A stretch of DNA of 64,000 bases from Pandoraea iniqua. Lineage in GTDB: Bacteria > Pseudomonadota > Gammaproteobacteria > Burkholderiales > Burkholderiaceae. The stretch spans positions 186,001-250,000 of the forward strand of contig NZ_CABPSF010000008.1 in the NCBI RefSeq assembly GCF_902459685.1, read 5' to 3'. Made by a program: the position numbers and the translations under genes. The notes under the pieces are model-generated. The model made no database searches. It saw only the letters and a list, made by a program, of their open reading frames with translations, and was not told the origin of the DNA. Each line of letters starts with the position of its first letter. The first letter of the stretch is position 1. Below are positions 26,694 through 35,202 of the stretch, in pieces.

Positions 26694-27848
26694 TTATTGC
26701 GCTGAATCGGATGAGAGCCGGGTGCGAGTGGGGCTCCCATCGATCTCGCCGAGGATTCTGAAATACTCTGCGATCACCAGACCTTCGTCGAAATTTTGCG
26801 CTACTTTAGCACGCCCGGCCCGCCCAACCGCCTGCAACTCGGGCAGTGGCATGCCAGAAGTTGCCGCCATTTGCGTTGCCAGTGCCTTGGCATCCTGAAC
26901 CGGCACGACCCATCCGGTGACACCATGGTCGACCACTTCCCGGCATCCCTGAACGTCGGTTGTGATCACCGGGCGCGCCATCGCCCCCGCTTCGAGCAGC
27001 GTCCGGGACAAGCCTTCGCGATACGACGGCAGCACTATGCAGTGCGCTTGTGCGATCGCGGGGCGCACCTCCTGCGTGACCCCCAGATACTCGACCAGCC
27101 CCTCCCGTTCCCACTCGGCAATCTGATCGCGGGAGATGGCCGTGGGGTTTTCCACATCGGCCGGGCCCAGCAACTGGCACTTTACGTGCGGGGCCGACGA
27201 CTTGAGCGCGCGGGCCGCCTCGATGAACTCCAGCACCCCCTTGTCGCGCAACATGCGGGCGATCAGCAGGAACCGGAACGAACCGTTGTCGGCCGGCCAC
27301 GGTGCGCTGGCAAAGTGATCGAGATTCACCCCTTCACCGGGCAGAAGCCGGGCCTTGCGCAGGTCGACGAGTCCGCCACCGACCATGGCGTCGAAATCCG
27401 ATTCGTTCAGGAACCAGTTCTCCCGCGTATGGCGAAACGCGTGGCGGTAGAGCAGGCGCACGATCCGGGTCAGGAACGACCGGTTGATGAAGACCGTGCC
27501 CATGCCCGTGGTGATCGACACCGAAGGAATACGCGCCCAGTGCGCGGCCATGGCGCCGTAGATATTGGGCTTGATCGTGTAGTGAAAGCACACGGCGGGG
27601 CGAACGCTGCGGTAAAGGCGGAACAGCCGCCGGGCGAGCGCGAGATCGTCCAGCGGATTCTTGCCCTTCGATGCCATTGGCATGAGGTGAACAACGCACC
27701 CCATCGCGCGCAGGAGCGGCGAATAGTCGTCATCCGGGGCGACCACATGCACCGGGTAGCCATCGGCCAGCAGGGCGCGGATCGGGCCGCCGCGGAAGTT
27801 GTGGATCGACCAGAACGAATTGGAGCAGAACAGAACGGGTGGGCGCAT
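26694..27848 (-). CDS. Glycosyltransferase, GT4 (GT-B) family
   Basis: A 384-residue cytoplasmic GT-B enzyme like those that extend lipid-linked O-glycans (PglA/WbnK-type). It has the N-terminal SFWSIHNFRGGPIRALLADG start. The C-terminal donor domain holds LLIARMLRDKGVLEFIEAA, VLPSYREGLSRTLLEAGA with the E-x7-E motif, and the end of the Rossmann fold at TTDVQGCREVVDHGVTGW. The donor and acceptor sugars are not known. It lies six bases behind the next GT gene, in one operon with the flippase and the WecA-like genes. Confidence 0.87.
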   Translation of the reverse strand: MRPPVLFCSNSFWSIHNFRGGPIRALLADGYPVHVVAPDDDYSPLLRAMGCVVHLMPMASKGKNPLDDLALARRLFRLYRSVRPAVCFHYTIKPNIYGAMAAHWARIPSVSITTGMGTVFINRSFLTRIVRLLYRHAFRHTRENWFLNESDFDAMVGGGLVDLRKARLLPGEGVNLDHFASAPWPADNGSFRFLLIARMLRDKGVLEFIEAARALKSSAPHVKCQLLGPADVENPTAISRDQIAEWEREGLVEYLGVTQEVRPAIAQAHCIVLPSYREGLSRTLLEAGAMARPVITTDVQGCREVVDHGVTGWVVPVQDAKALATQMAATSGMPLPELQAVGRAGRAKVAQNFDEGLVIAEYFRILGEIDGSPTRTRLSSDSAQ

Positions 27849-27854
27849 GGGCGA

Positions 27855-29000
27855 TCAGTGAGTTGAAGCAGGCCGTGCGGCGAGCTGCGCGTAGGCATCG
27901 AGCCAGCGCGCCACGACGGCGTCGAGCGAGTAATGAGTGACGATGCGCTCGCGGTTGGCGGCCCCGATCGCATCGCGTGCGCCGGCGCTCAGGCGCAGCA
28001 AGCGGAGCAGGGCATCGCCCAGCGCGCGGGCATCGCCGACCGGTACGAGGACGTTGCCGCCGCCAGCGCCGAGCAGTTCGCGTACCCCGCCGCAGTCGGT
28101 CGACACCACCGGCAGGCCGCTCGCCATGGCTTCGCCGACCACCAGCGGCAGGCCTTCCCATGCCGACGACATGGCGTAGACGTCGGCGGCGCGCAGCCAT
28201 TGTGCGACGTCGTCGCGACGGCCCAGCAGTGTAACGGCGTGCGACAGGTTCCGCGTCTCGATCTGTGCCTGCAACGCGGCACGCAGCGGACCGTCGCCGG
28301 CGATATAGAGCCGGGCATCCGGCATGTCGGCGAGCACCCGTTCGAAGGCGGCGAACAGCGTCGGGTAATCCTTCGCGTCGACCAGACGGCCGGCAGCGAA
28401 GACGACGGGTGGCGCGGTCGGAGCGGGCGAACGGGCATCTGCTGACAGCAAACGTTCACGCAGGGTGGGGCGGTCGGCCGGATTGGGGCGGTAACGCTGG
28501 GTGTCGATACCGTTGGGCATGCTGACGATGCGCGCGGCGGGGGCGGCGTGTTGGGCCACGAACGCGGCGACGGCGTCGTCGCTGACGTTGGTCGTCAGGT
28601 CGGTAAGGCGGTCGGTGAGCCGGTACGCAAGCATGCGCAGCTTGCCGCCTTCATTGCGACTGTGCGCGCTGGTCACCAGCACCGGCATCGGCGCAAACAG
28701 CCGCGCAACGCGGGCCAGCAAGTTCGCATGCACCATGTGGGCATGGACGACATCGGGCCGCAGGCGCCGGATATGCGAGGCCAACGTTGCCACGGCCGCA
28801 GCCAGCGACCACGGCGTCTTGGCGGCGCGTAATTCGATCAGGGAGAAGCGTGGGGAGTCCGGCAGCCGGACAGCGCACTCGCCGGTCAACGAGATCATGA
28901 CGACGTTGTGCCCGCGCGCGAGAAAGCCACGGGCAAGATCGGCGACCTGCGTTTCCGCGCCGCCCAACTGCAAGCCGGTCACGAACAGTACGATTTTCAT
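27855..29000 (-). CDS. Glycosyltransferase, GT4 (GT-B) family
   Basis: A 381-residue GT-B enzyme. It starts MKIVLFVTGLQLGGAETQVA, a common opening in glycan clusters. VHAHMVHANLLAR and SMPNGIDTQRYRPN are in the N-terminal domain. VVFAAGRLVDAKDYPTLFAA and SSAWEGLPLVVGEAMASGLP (E-x7-E) are in the donor domain. The start ATG 29000 overlaps the stop of the upstream GT gene (ATGA), so the two are coupled. An upstream in-frame start at 29045 lies inside that gene and is less likely. Confidence 0.87.
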   Translation of the reverse strand: MKIVLFVTGLQLGGAETQVADLARGFLARGHNVVMISLTGECAVRLPDSPRFSLIELRAAKTPWSLAAAVATLASHIRRLRPDVVHAHMVHANLLARVARLFAPMPVLVTSAHSRNEGGKLRMLAYRLTDRLTDLTTNVSDDAVAAFVAQHAAPAARIVSMPNGIDTQRYRPNPADRPTLRERLLSADARSPAPTAPPVVFAAGRLVDAKDYPTLFAAFERVLADMPDARLYIAGDGPLRAALQAQIETRNLSHAVTLLGRRDDVAQWLRAADVYAMSSAWEGLPLVVGEAMASGLPVVSTDCGGVRELLGAGGGNVLVPVGDARALGDALLRLLRLSAGARDAIGAANRERIVTHYSLDAVVARWLDAYAQLAARPASTH

Positions 29001-30136
29001 GATGCCTCCCCCGAGGCCGTCGTCGCGTGCGGCCACGGCGACCACAACCCCTCCCAGCGCGCCGCGATGGTATCGGGCAGATACGCCTGAGCGTGCACGT
29101 AGCCGGCCGCACCCAGCCGCAGGCGCAGCGGCGCATCGTCGATCAGGCGGCGCAGTGCGATGGCAAGCGCGGCGATGTCGCCATCGGTGGCGATCAGACT
29201 ATCGATCCCGTCATGCAGCAGTGCCCGGGGCCCGGCGTCGGCGGCAAAGCCCGCGATGGGCAGCGCAAACGCCTGCGCTTCGAGCAGCACCAGCCCGAAA
29301 CTCTCGCGTCGCGACGGCAGGCAATAGATGGCGGCTTCGGCGTAATGCCGGGCAATCTCGGCCACCGCAGGCAGCAACTGCACGCTGTCGCCGACACCGC
29401 GCGCGTTAGCCTGAGCGAGAAGCGTGTCGCGCAATGCGCCATCGCCCACGATGCGGACCTGCCAGCCGGGGACTTCCGCCGCAATCTTCGCCCACGCGTC
29501 GATCAGCCGGTCGAATCCCTTTTCGGGCACCAACCGCCCGACAGCGAGAATGCGACGTGCGCCGTCGTGCGAGGGCGCATCGGCAGGGGCGGCGATGCCC
29601 AGCGGATTGGGCAGCGTGACGAACTGCGCTCGCGCGTGAGGGTGGTGCGCTTGCCAAGCATCGCGATCCGCATCGGTGAGAACGACAACGGCGTCGTAGC
29701 GGCGTGCCGCCAGACTTCGCGCCCAACGGCGCGCGCGACGGCCAAGGTCGCTGGCATACGTGCTGTGCTCCCACGCGATACGGCGCAACGACAGGCCGAA
29801 CGTGGCAGGGAGCGTGTAGAGCGCGAGCATCGGGTCGACGTCGATCATTACGTCGATACCGTGTTCTTGCACGTATCGCCGAACGTTTCGAACGATCGAC
29901 AGATAGTGATGCTTGAACGCCACCCGTTCGGCAAATAATGCGTGATGCTGAACGTCGGAGGCCAACGAAAAGACAGGCGTATGGCCCCACAGCGAAAGCA
30001 CATGGACGCGGTGGCCGCGTGCGGCAAGCGCATTGGCCAGCGTGGCGGTCGCCCGCTCGGCACCGGCGAAGGCGGCCAATGTGCCGGTGAACAGGCAGAT
30101 CGTCTGGGGCGAGCGGATGGGCGTGGAGGTCGTCAT
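28997..30136 (-). CDS. Glycosyltransferase, GT4 (GT-B) family
   Basis: A 379-residue GT-B enzyme, with the opening FTGTLAAFAGAERATATLAN. The donor site shows ILAVGRLVPEKGFDRLIDAW and CLPSRRESFGLVLLEAQAFA with the E-x7-E motif. It resembles the WaaG/PimA-like group that adds hexoses. ATG 30136 is chosen as the start because similarity begins soon after. It follows the flippase gene by four bases and overlaps the next GT by four. Confidence 0.87.
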   Translation of the reverse strand: MTTSTPIRSPQTICLFTGTLAAFAGAERATATLANALAARGHRVHVLSLWGHTPVFSLASDVQHHALFAERVAFKHHYLSIVRNVRRYVQEHGIDVMIDVDPMLALYTLPATFGLSLRRIAWEHSTYASDLGRRARRWARSLAARRYDAVVVLTDADRDAWQAHHPHARAQFVTLPNPLGIAAPADAPSHDGARRILAVGRLVPEKGFDRLIDAWAKIAAEVPGWQVRIVGDGALRDTLLAQANARGVGDSVQLLPAVAEIARHYAEAAIYCLPSRRESFGLVLLEAQAFALPIAGFAADAGPRALLHDGIDSLIATDGDIAALAIALRRLIDDAPLRLRLGAAGYVHAQAYLPDTIAARWEGLWSPWPHATTASGEAS

Positions 30137-30140
30137 CGCG

Positions 30141-31358
30141 TCAGTCCCGTCGCAGCAGCCAGATGCCGAGGCCGAGGGCGGCGGCGTAGCCCGCGCCATA
30201 CCCCAGTGCTCCCGCCAATGCCCCGATTTGCGGAGCGAGCGTGCGCACCACGGCGAACGCGATCACTGCCGCGAACAGCCACTTGGCGATCACCCAGCGC
30301 CCGGCGCCGCGCCGCACCAGCGTCAGATTGAGGGCGGCGTCGGCAAACACCAGAATGCCCATCAGGGCCGACACGCGCAGAATCTGCGCCGACTCCGCAA
30401 ACCCGGCGCCGTAGATCAAATGCACGATCCAAGGGGCGAGCAGGGCGATGGGGATGGCCAGACTGGCACCGGCCGCGACCATCAGCCACATGGCACGCAC
30501 GGTATTGCGGCGCGCGTGCAGGTTGTCGTTCGCCTGAAAGATCAATTGCGGCGCCAGCGAATTCGCGATGATCGGCGCGACGAGTACGAAGTTCTCCGTA
30601 ATTTGCATGGCGGCCGCATAAGCGCCGAGTTCGGCGAGCGGAATGATCGGCTTGAGTACGAGCTGGTCGATACGCTTGAAGAGCATCATCAGCATCAGTC
30701 CGCCCCAGAACGTCATGCCGTTCGTGAGCAATTCTCGCAGCAGTTCGGGGCGCCAGACCACGCGGGTCGACGGCGAATGCCGGAAGTAATAACGGGCGAG
30801 CAGCGCGGCGGCGACCGCGGCTTCCACAGCGTAGACGATGGCGAACGCGACGATGCCCGCATGGGTGACGAACAACACGGCCACCAGCGCGAGCTTGGCG
30901 CCGAGCGCGCACAAGTTGGCCGTCACGCTGGGGCGGTTGAACGTGCGTGCCTGCAACCACGCGATGACGATGCCCACCGGTTCGCGGAACCACAACGCCA
31001 CGCCGAGCCAGAGGGCGGCGGCCATCAGTTCCGAGTCGGCAAACGCGATCACATAGATCGCCAGCGCCGCGTAGGCCACGGCGGCGGCGCCGAGACGCAG
31101 CATGAAGGCGTGGGCGATGACCGTGCGCTGCTCCGCTTCGGGCTTGCCTACGAGGCGCGGCACGACCACTTCACTGCCGCACAACAGCGTGAGCGAGGCG
31201 GCCAGAAACACCAACGATTGCGCGTATTGAAACAGGCCGAACTGGGCGGCACCGAGACTACGGGCGAGCAGGCCGGAGACCACGATGCCGCCGACGATTT
31301 GCGCGCCGCGCTCGGTCAGCATCCAGAGGATATTGCGAATGATGGTCCGGTAGGGCAT
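30141..31358 (-). CDS. Wzx-type flippase, polysaccharide transporter family
   Basis: A protein of about 405 residues with 12-14 hydrophobic helices, of the MOP superfamily (Wzx/RfbX). Such proteins move undecaprenyl-linked glycans across the inner membrane. It begins RTIIRNILWMLTERGAQIVG, and LFKRIDQLVLKPIIPLAELG lies in the middle, both typical. It is the first gene of the minus-strand glycan cluster. GTG 31379 would add seven residues. The cluster contains no polymerase (Wzy) or chain-length regulator (Wzz), so the flipped product is probably a short oligosaccharide. Confidence 0.88.
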   Translation of the reverse strand: MPYRTIIRNILWMLTERGAQIVGGIVVSGLLARSLGAAQFGLFQYAQSLVFLAASLTLLCGSEVVVPRLVGKPEAEQRTVIAHAFMLRLGAAAVAYAALAIYVIAFADSELMAAALWLGVALWFREPVGIVIAWLQARTFNRPSVTANLCALGAKLALVAVLFVTHAGIVAFAIVYAVEAAVAAALLARYYFRHSPSTRVVWRPELLRELLTNGMTFWGGLMLMMLFKRIDQLVLKPIIPLAELGAYAAAMQITENFVLVAPIIANSLAPQLIFQANDNLHARRNTVRAMWLMVAAGASLAIPIALLAPWIVHLIYGAGFAESAQILRVSALMGILVFADAALNLTLVRRGAGRWVIAKWLFAAVIAFAVVRTLAPQIGALAGALGYGAGYAAALGLGIWLLRRD

Positions 31359-31396
31359 GTAGGCGGGCGCGGGGCTCACTCGATCTCAAAATAAGC

Positions 31397-31422
31397 AAAA
31401 CCGGCCTGGGGAGGCCGGTGCT
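31397..31422 (-). terminator. Terminator-like hairpin in the leader of the glycan cluster
   Basis: CCGGCCT (31401-31407) pairs with AGGCCGG (31412-31418), with flanking A/T pairs. On the minus strand it is followed by TTTGCTTATTTT, a good U-rich tract. It lies only 40 bases before the flippase start, and no minus-strand gene lies just upstream. It may attenuate transcription of the cluster, or insulate it from distant read-through. Confidence 0.6.
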
Positions 31423-31528
31423 GGGGGACTTCACTGGCTTGTCATCGTGAGCCGGTACGGTTCGCAGGGCGATTGTAGGCACTCGCTGACAAGGGTTTCG
31501 CGGCGTGCCGCAGTGCGGCGAAGTCCCG

Positions 31529-31534
31529 TATAAT
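31529..31534 (+). promoter_or_regulatory. Candidate -10 box of the phosphomannomutase gene
   Basis: A perfect TATAAT lies 142 bases before the gene start. The -35 region at 17-base spacing (TGCCGC) is poor, so this promoter is tentative. Confidence 0.35.
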
Positions 31535-31676
31535 TTTAGCGTAATGCAGCCGTTACCGGCCTGCCTTCGTGGCGGGCCTTTCTTGATACGGCAGCATGGC
31601 CGCATGCTCTGACATGCCGCTTCGCGTATCCGCATCAGGTACTAATTTCCCCCTCGTTTCCGAGAGACCCTTTTCC

Positions 31677-33074
31677 ATGACGCAAACCACGCAAGTTTCG
31701 CCTGCGATTTTCAAGGCATACGACATTCGCGGCATCGTCGGCAAGACCCTCGATGCCAACGTCGCGCACCTGATCGGTCGCGCTTTCGGCACGGCGCTGC
31801 GTCGCGAAGGCGGCAATGCCGTCGTGGTCGGCCGTGATGGCCGTCTGTCCGGCCCCGAGTTGGTCGGCGCACTCTCCGACGGCCTGCGCGCCGCCGGCGT
31901 CGACGTGGTCGACATCGGCGTCGTTGTCACCCCGATGGTCTATTTCGCCACCAACGTGACCCTGCACGGACGCGTCGTCGATTCCGGCATCATGGTCACG
32001 GGCAGCCATAACCCGCCCGACTACAACGGCTTCAAGATGGTGCTGCGTGGCCGCGCCATTTACGGCGATGCCATTCAGGGTCTGGCGAAGCTCATCGAGC
32101 AGCAGGATTTCGAGACCGGTCAGGGCACCTACACGGCCGACGAAATCGGCGAGTCGTATCGTTCGCGCATCTCGAACGACGTGCATCTGGCGCGTCCGAT
32201 GAAGATTGCCGTCGACTGCGGCAACGGTGTGGCCGGCGCTTATGCTCCGGCGCTGTTCCATGCGCTCGGTTGCGACGTGATCGAGCTGTTCTGCGATGTC
32301 GACGGCACGTTCCCGAACCATCATCCGGACCCGGCGCACCCCGAGAACCTTCAGGACCTGATCCGCACGCTCCAGACCACCGATGCCGAAATCGGCCTCG
32401 CCTTCGATGGCGACGGCGACCGTCTGGGGGTTGTGACCAAAGACGGCCAGATCATCTACCCGGACCGTCAGCTCATGTTGTTCGCGGCCGACGTGCTGAG
32501 CCGCAACCCGGGCGAGAAGATCATTTACGACGTCAAATGCACGCGTAATCTCGCCAGCTGGGTGCGTGAGCACGGTGGCGAGCCGGTCATGTGGAATACG
32601 GGCCATTCGCTGGTCAAGGCCAAGCTCAAGGAGACCGGCGCCCCGTTGGCTGGTGAGATGAGCGGTCACGTGTTCTTCAAGGACCGTTGGTACGGTTTCG
32701 ACGACGGCCTGTACACCGGCGCGCGCCTGCTCGAGATTCTCTCGAAGTCGGCCGATCCGAGCGCGGTGCTAAATGCGCTGCCGAACTCGATCTCCACGCC
32801 CGAGTTGCAGATTCCGCTGGCCGAAGGCGAGAACTTCGCGCTGATCGACAAGCTGCGCGAGACCGCGAAGTTCGATGGCTCGCAGGAAATCATCAAGATC
32901 GACGGCGTGCGTGTCGAGTATCCGGATGGCTTCGGGCTGGCGCGCTCGTCCAACACCACGCCGGTCGTCGTGCTGCGTTTCGAAGCCGACAGCGAGGCTG
33001 CCATCAAGCGTATTCAGGACGACTTCCGCAGCGCCATTCTGGCGGTCAAGCCGGACGCCAAGCTGCCGTTCTAA
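31677..33074 (+). CDS. manB: Phosphomannomutase/phosphoglucomutase
   Basis: A 465-residue alpha-D-phosphohexomutase that interconverts sugar 6- and 1-phosphates, feeding GDP-mannose or UDP-glucose synthesis for surface glycans. All four domain signatures are present: the early FKAYDIRGIVG, the phosphoserine loop GIMVTGSHNPPDYNG, the metal site AFDGDGDRLGVV, the sugar-binding GEMSGHVFFKDRW and the phosphate-binding RSSNTTPVVVLRF. It is close to AlgC/XanA, which accept both sugars. ATG 31677 is chosen by similarity (TQTTQVSPAIFKAYD). It diverges from the glycan cluster and is followed by the LPS core genes. Confidence 0.93.
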   Translation: MTQTTQVSPAIFKAYDIRGIVGKTLDANVAHLIGRAFGTALRREGGNAVVVGRDGRLSGPELVGALSDGLRAAGVDVVDIGVVVTPMVYFATNVTLHGRVVDSGIMVTGSHNPPDYNGFKMVLRGRAIYGDAIQGLAKLIEQQDFETGQGTYTADEIGESYRSRISNDVHLARPMKIAVDCGNGVAGAYAPALFHALGCDVIELFCDVDGTFPNHHPDPAHPENLQDLIRTLQTTDAEIGLAFDGDGDRLGVVTKDGQIIYPDRQLMLFAADVLSRNPGEKIIYDVKCTRNLASWVREHGGEPVMWNTGHSLVKAKLKETGAPLAGEMSGHVFFKDRWYGFDDGLYTGARLLEILSKSADPSAVLNALPNSISTPELQIPLAEGENFALIDKLRETAKFDGSQEIIKIDGVRVEYPDGFGLARSSNTTPVVVLRFEADSEAAIKRIQDDFRSAILAVKPDAKLPF

Positions 33075-33223
33075 GCGTGGATTGAGGGCATTTCGGGCCT
33101 GACGTTCGCCATCCACTGGTGTCGTCGGGCCCGAACTGTCACCGAAGCCATGATTGGCGGGCTGGGACAGAGTAAAATCGCGTTTTTGCTCACGAGGCCC
33201 GGCCGAACCGCCGGAGCGTTCGG

Positions 33224-34264
33224 TTGCAGGTTCTGATCGTCAAAGTCTCGTCGCTCGGCGACGTCGTCCATAACATGCCCGTGGTGCAGGACATCCTGCG
33301 TCACCATCCCGACGCCCAGATCGACTGGGTCGTGGAAGAGGGCTTCGTCGACCTCGTCAAACTCGTGCGCGGTGTGCGCCGGGTCATCCCCTTTGCGCTG
33401 CGCCGCTGGCGCAAGAAGCCGCTCGCTGCCCAGACGTGGCAGGAGATCGGCACGTTCCGCCGTGCCCTGCGCGAAACCCCCTACGACTACGTGATCGACA
33501 CGCAGGGTCTGGTCAAGACCGGCTGGATCGCGCGCACGGCGCGTGGTGCCGTGTGGGGGCTGGGCAATCGCACCGAAGGCGCCAGCTACGAATGGCCCGT
33601 GCGGCTGCTCTACCAGCACATGGTGCAGATCGAACCGCACACCCATGTCGTGACGCGCTCGCGCCTGCTGGTGGCCGGGGCGATGGGTTTCGAGGTGCCG
33701 GGGGATATCGACTTCGGCATTGCGACCGAGCGTGCCGATCACAGCCAGTGCCCGGACCGTCCGTATGCCGTGTTCGTGCATGCCACCTCGCGTGACGACA
33801 AGACGTGGCCCGAGGCCGACTGGATTGCGCTGGGCCGCGATCTGGCCGCGCAGGGCCTGCTGATCGTGTTGCCGTGGGGCAGTGCGGCCGAACGTGAGGT
33901 GTCCGAGCGTTTGGGCGCGGCACTGGGTGACAGCGCATGGGTCCCGCCGAAGATGAACCTGTCGCAGGTGGTCGGGCTGATCGATCGCGGCGCGCTTACC
34001 GTCGGGGTCGATACCGGTTTGGTACATATTGCCGCAGCGCTGAACCGTCCGACCATCGAGTTATACAATTTCAGCACTGCGTGGCGCACCGGCGGATTCT
34101 GGTCGCCGCACATCGTCAATCTCGGCGACGCCGAGCACAAACCCACGCTCGCGCAGGTGCGCGACACCGTGCGCGCGTTCGCACCGTTGCTGCCGGCAGC
34201 CTCGCCGCCGGCGCATGGGTTGCCCGGCAACGTCGCCGCCTCCGGGGAGGACCGAAACGCATGA
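33224..34264 (+). CDS. waaC: LPS heptosyltransferase I
   Basis: A 346-residue GT9 enzyme that adds the first heptose to Kdo2-lipid A. It opens VLIVKVSSLGDVVHNMPVVQ, and the ADP-heptose site region ATSRDDKTWPEADW and the C-terminal GVDTGLVHIAAALNRPTIEL are all characteristic. The start is TTG 33224, with CCGGAGCG upstream; no better ATG fits the conserved N terminus. Its stop overlaps the kdoO start (ATGA). Confidence 0.94.
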   Translation: MQVLIVKVSSLGDVVHNMPVVQDILRHHPDAQIDWVVEEGFVDLVKLVRGVRRVIPFALRRWRKKPLAAQTWQEIGTFRRALRETPYDYVIDTQGLVKTGWIARTARGAVWGLGNRTEGASYEWPVRLLYQHMVQIEPHTHVVTRSRLLVAGAMGFEVPGDIDFGIATERADHSQCPDRPYAVFVHATSRDDKTWPEADWIALGRDLAAQGLLIVLPWGSAAEREVSERLGAALGDSAWVPPKMNLSQVVGLIDRGALTVGVDTGLVHIAAALNRPTIELYNFSTAWRTGGFWSPHIVNLGDAEHKPTLAQVRDTVRAFAPLLPAASPPAHGLPGNVAASGEDRNA

Positions 34265-35202
34265 GCCAAACGAATTCAACCAGTGCTGCCAATACTACGA
34301 GCACGGCGAACACTGCGAACGAGGGCAGCCAGATCGTCACCGTCGAATCCGGCAACTGGCAGGGCGGCGAGTTGTCGCTGCCACGCGAGCGGTTGGTGGC
34401 CGATGTCGAGGCCGGCAAGGTGCTGTATTTCCCGCATCTGGCCTTTGCGATCGGCGCGGACGAAAAGCGTCTGCTGGACCCGGCGATTGCCGATCCTAAG
34501 CGCAAGAACATCAGCCTCGATCCGAAAACCGACGTCCTCGTGGGCGTGGCGTCCGACGACGCCACCCAGCGCGCAGTGCATGCACTCGTCAAACGCTACT
34601 ATGCGCAGGCGAGCAGCCTGATCGACGGTTTGTTGCCCGAGTACCGGGGCAAGCTGCGTGCGGCGCCGACGAGCTTGCGTCTGCATCAGGTCGAGACGCG
34701 CCAGACCTCGTGGCGCAAGGACGACAGCCGTCTGCACGTCGATGCGTTCCCGTCGCGGCCCAACTATGGCGAGCGCATCCTGCGCGTGTTCACCAACATC
34801 AACCCGGCGGGCCAGCCGCGCGTGTGGCGGGTGGGTGAGCCATTCGAAGACGTGGCCAAGCGTTTCCTGCCGAAAGTGCCGACCCAGTGGCCGGGCTCCG
34901 CGTGGTTGCAAAACGCGGTGGGCATTACCAAGCGTCCGCGCAGTGGTTACGACCACATCATGCTGAATCTGCACGACGGCATGAAGGCCGACATGACTTA
35001 CCAGAGCGAAGCCGGTCAGCAGACCATGCCGTTCCCGCCGGGGAGCGTGTGGATCTGTTTTTCCGACCAGACCTCGCATGCCGTGATGTCCGGGCAGTTC
35101 ATGATGGAGCAGACCTTCTTCCTGCCTGCCGACGCGATGGTGCACCCCGAGTGCTCGCCGCTGGCGGTCTTGCAACGTCTCACGCACCGGGCGCTCATCT
35201 GA
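34261..35202 (+). CDS. kdoO: Kdo 3-hydroxylase (Fe(II)/2-oxoglutarate-type dioxygenase)
   Basis: A 313-residue protein of the Kdo hydroxylase family, which converts the outer Kdo of Kdo2-lipid A to Ko (D-glycero-D-talo-oct-2-ulosonate) and was described in Burkholderia and Yersinia. The iron site is seen as H159-x-D161 in SRLHVDAFPSRPNYGERILR, with a distal His in FSDQTSHAVMSGQF. The first 25 residues are Asn/Thr/Ala-rich filler. It is coupled to waaC upstream and waaA downstream, which fits an action on the inner core. Confidence 0.9.
   Translation: MSQTNSTSAANTTSTANTANEGSQIVTVESGNWQGGELSLPRERLVADVEAGKVLYFPHLAFAIGADEKRLLDPAIADPKRKNISLDPKTDVLVGVASDDATQRAVHALVKRYYAQASSLIDGLLPEYRGKLRAAPTSLRLHQVETRQTSWRKDDSRLHVDAFPSRPNYGERILRVFTNINPAGQPRVWRVGEPFEDVAKRFLPKVPTQWPGSAWLQNAVGITKRPRSGYDHIMLNLHDGMKADMTYQSEAGQQTMPFPPGSVWICFSDQTSHAVMSGQFMMEQTFFLPADAMVHPECSPLAVLQRLTHRALI

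Noticed and set aside
30033-31394. A 453-codon plus-strand frame opposite the flippase gene
   Set aside because: Rich in Arg, Gln and His, with no hydrophobic or domain pattern; the minus strand encodes a multi-helix flippase.
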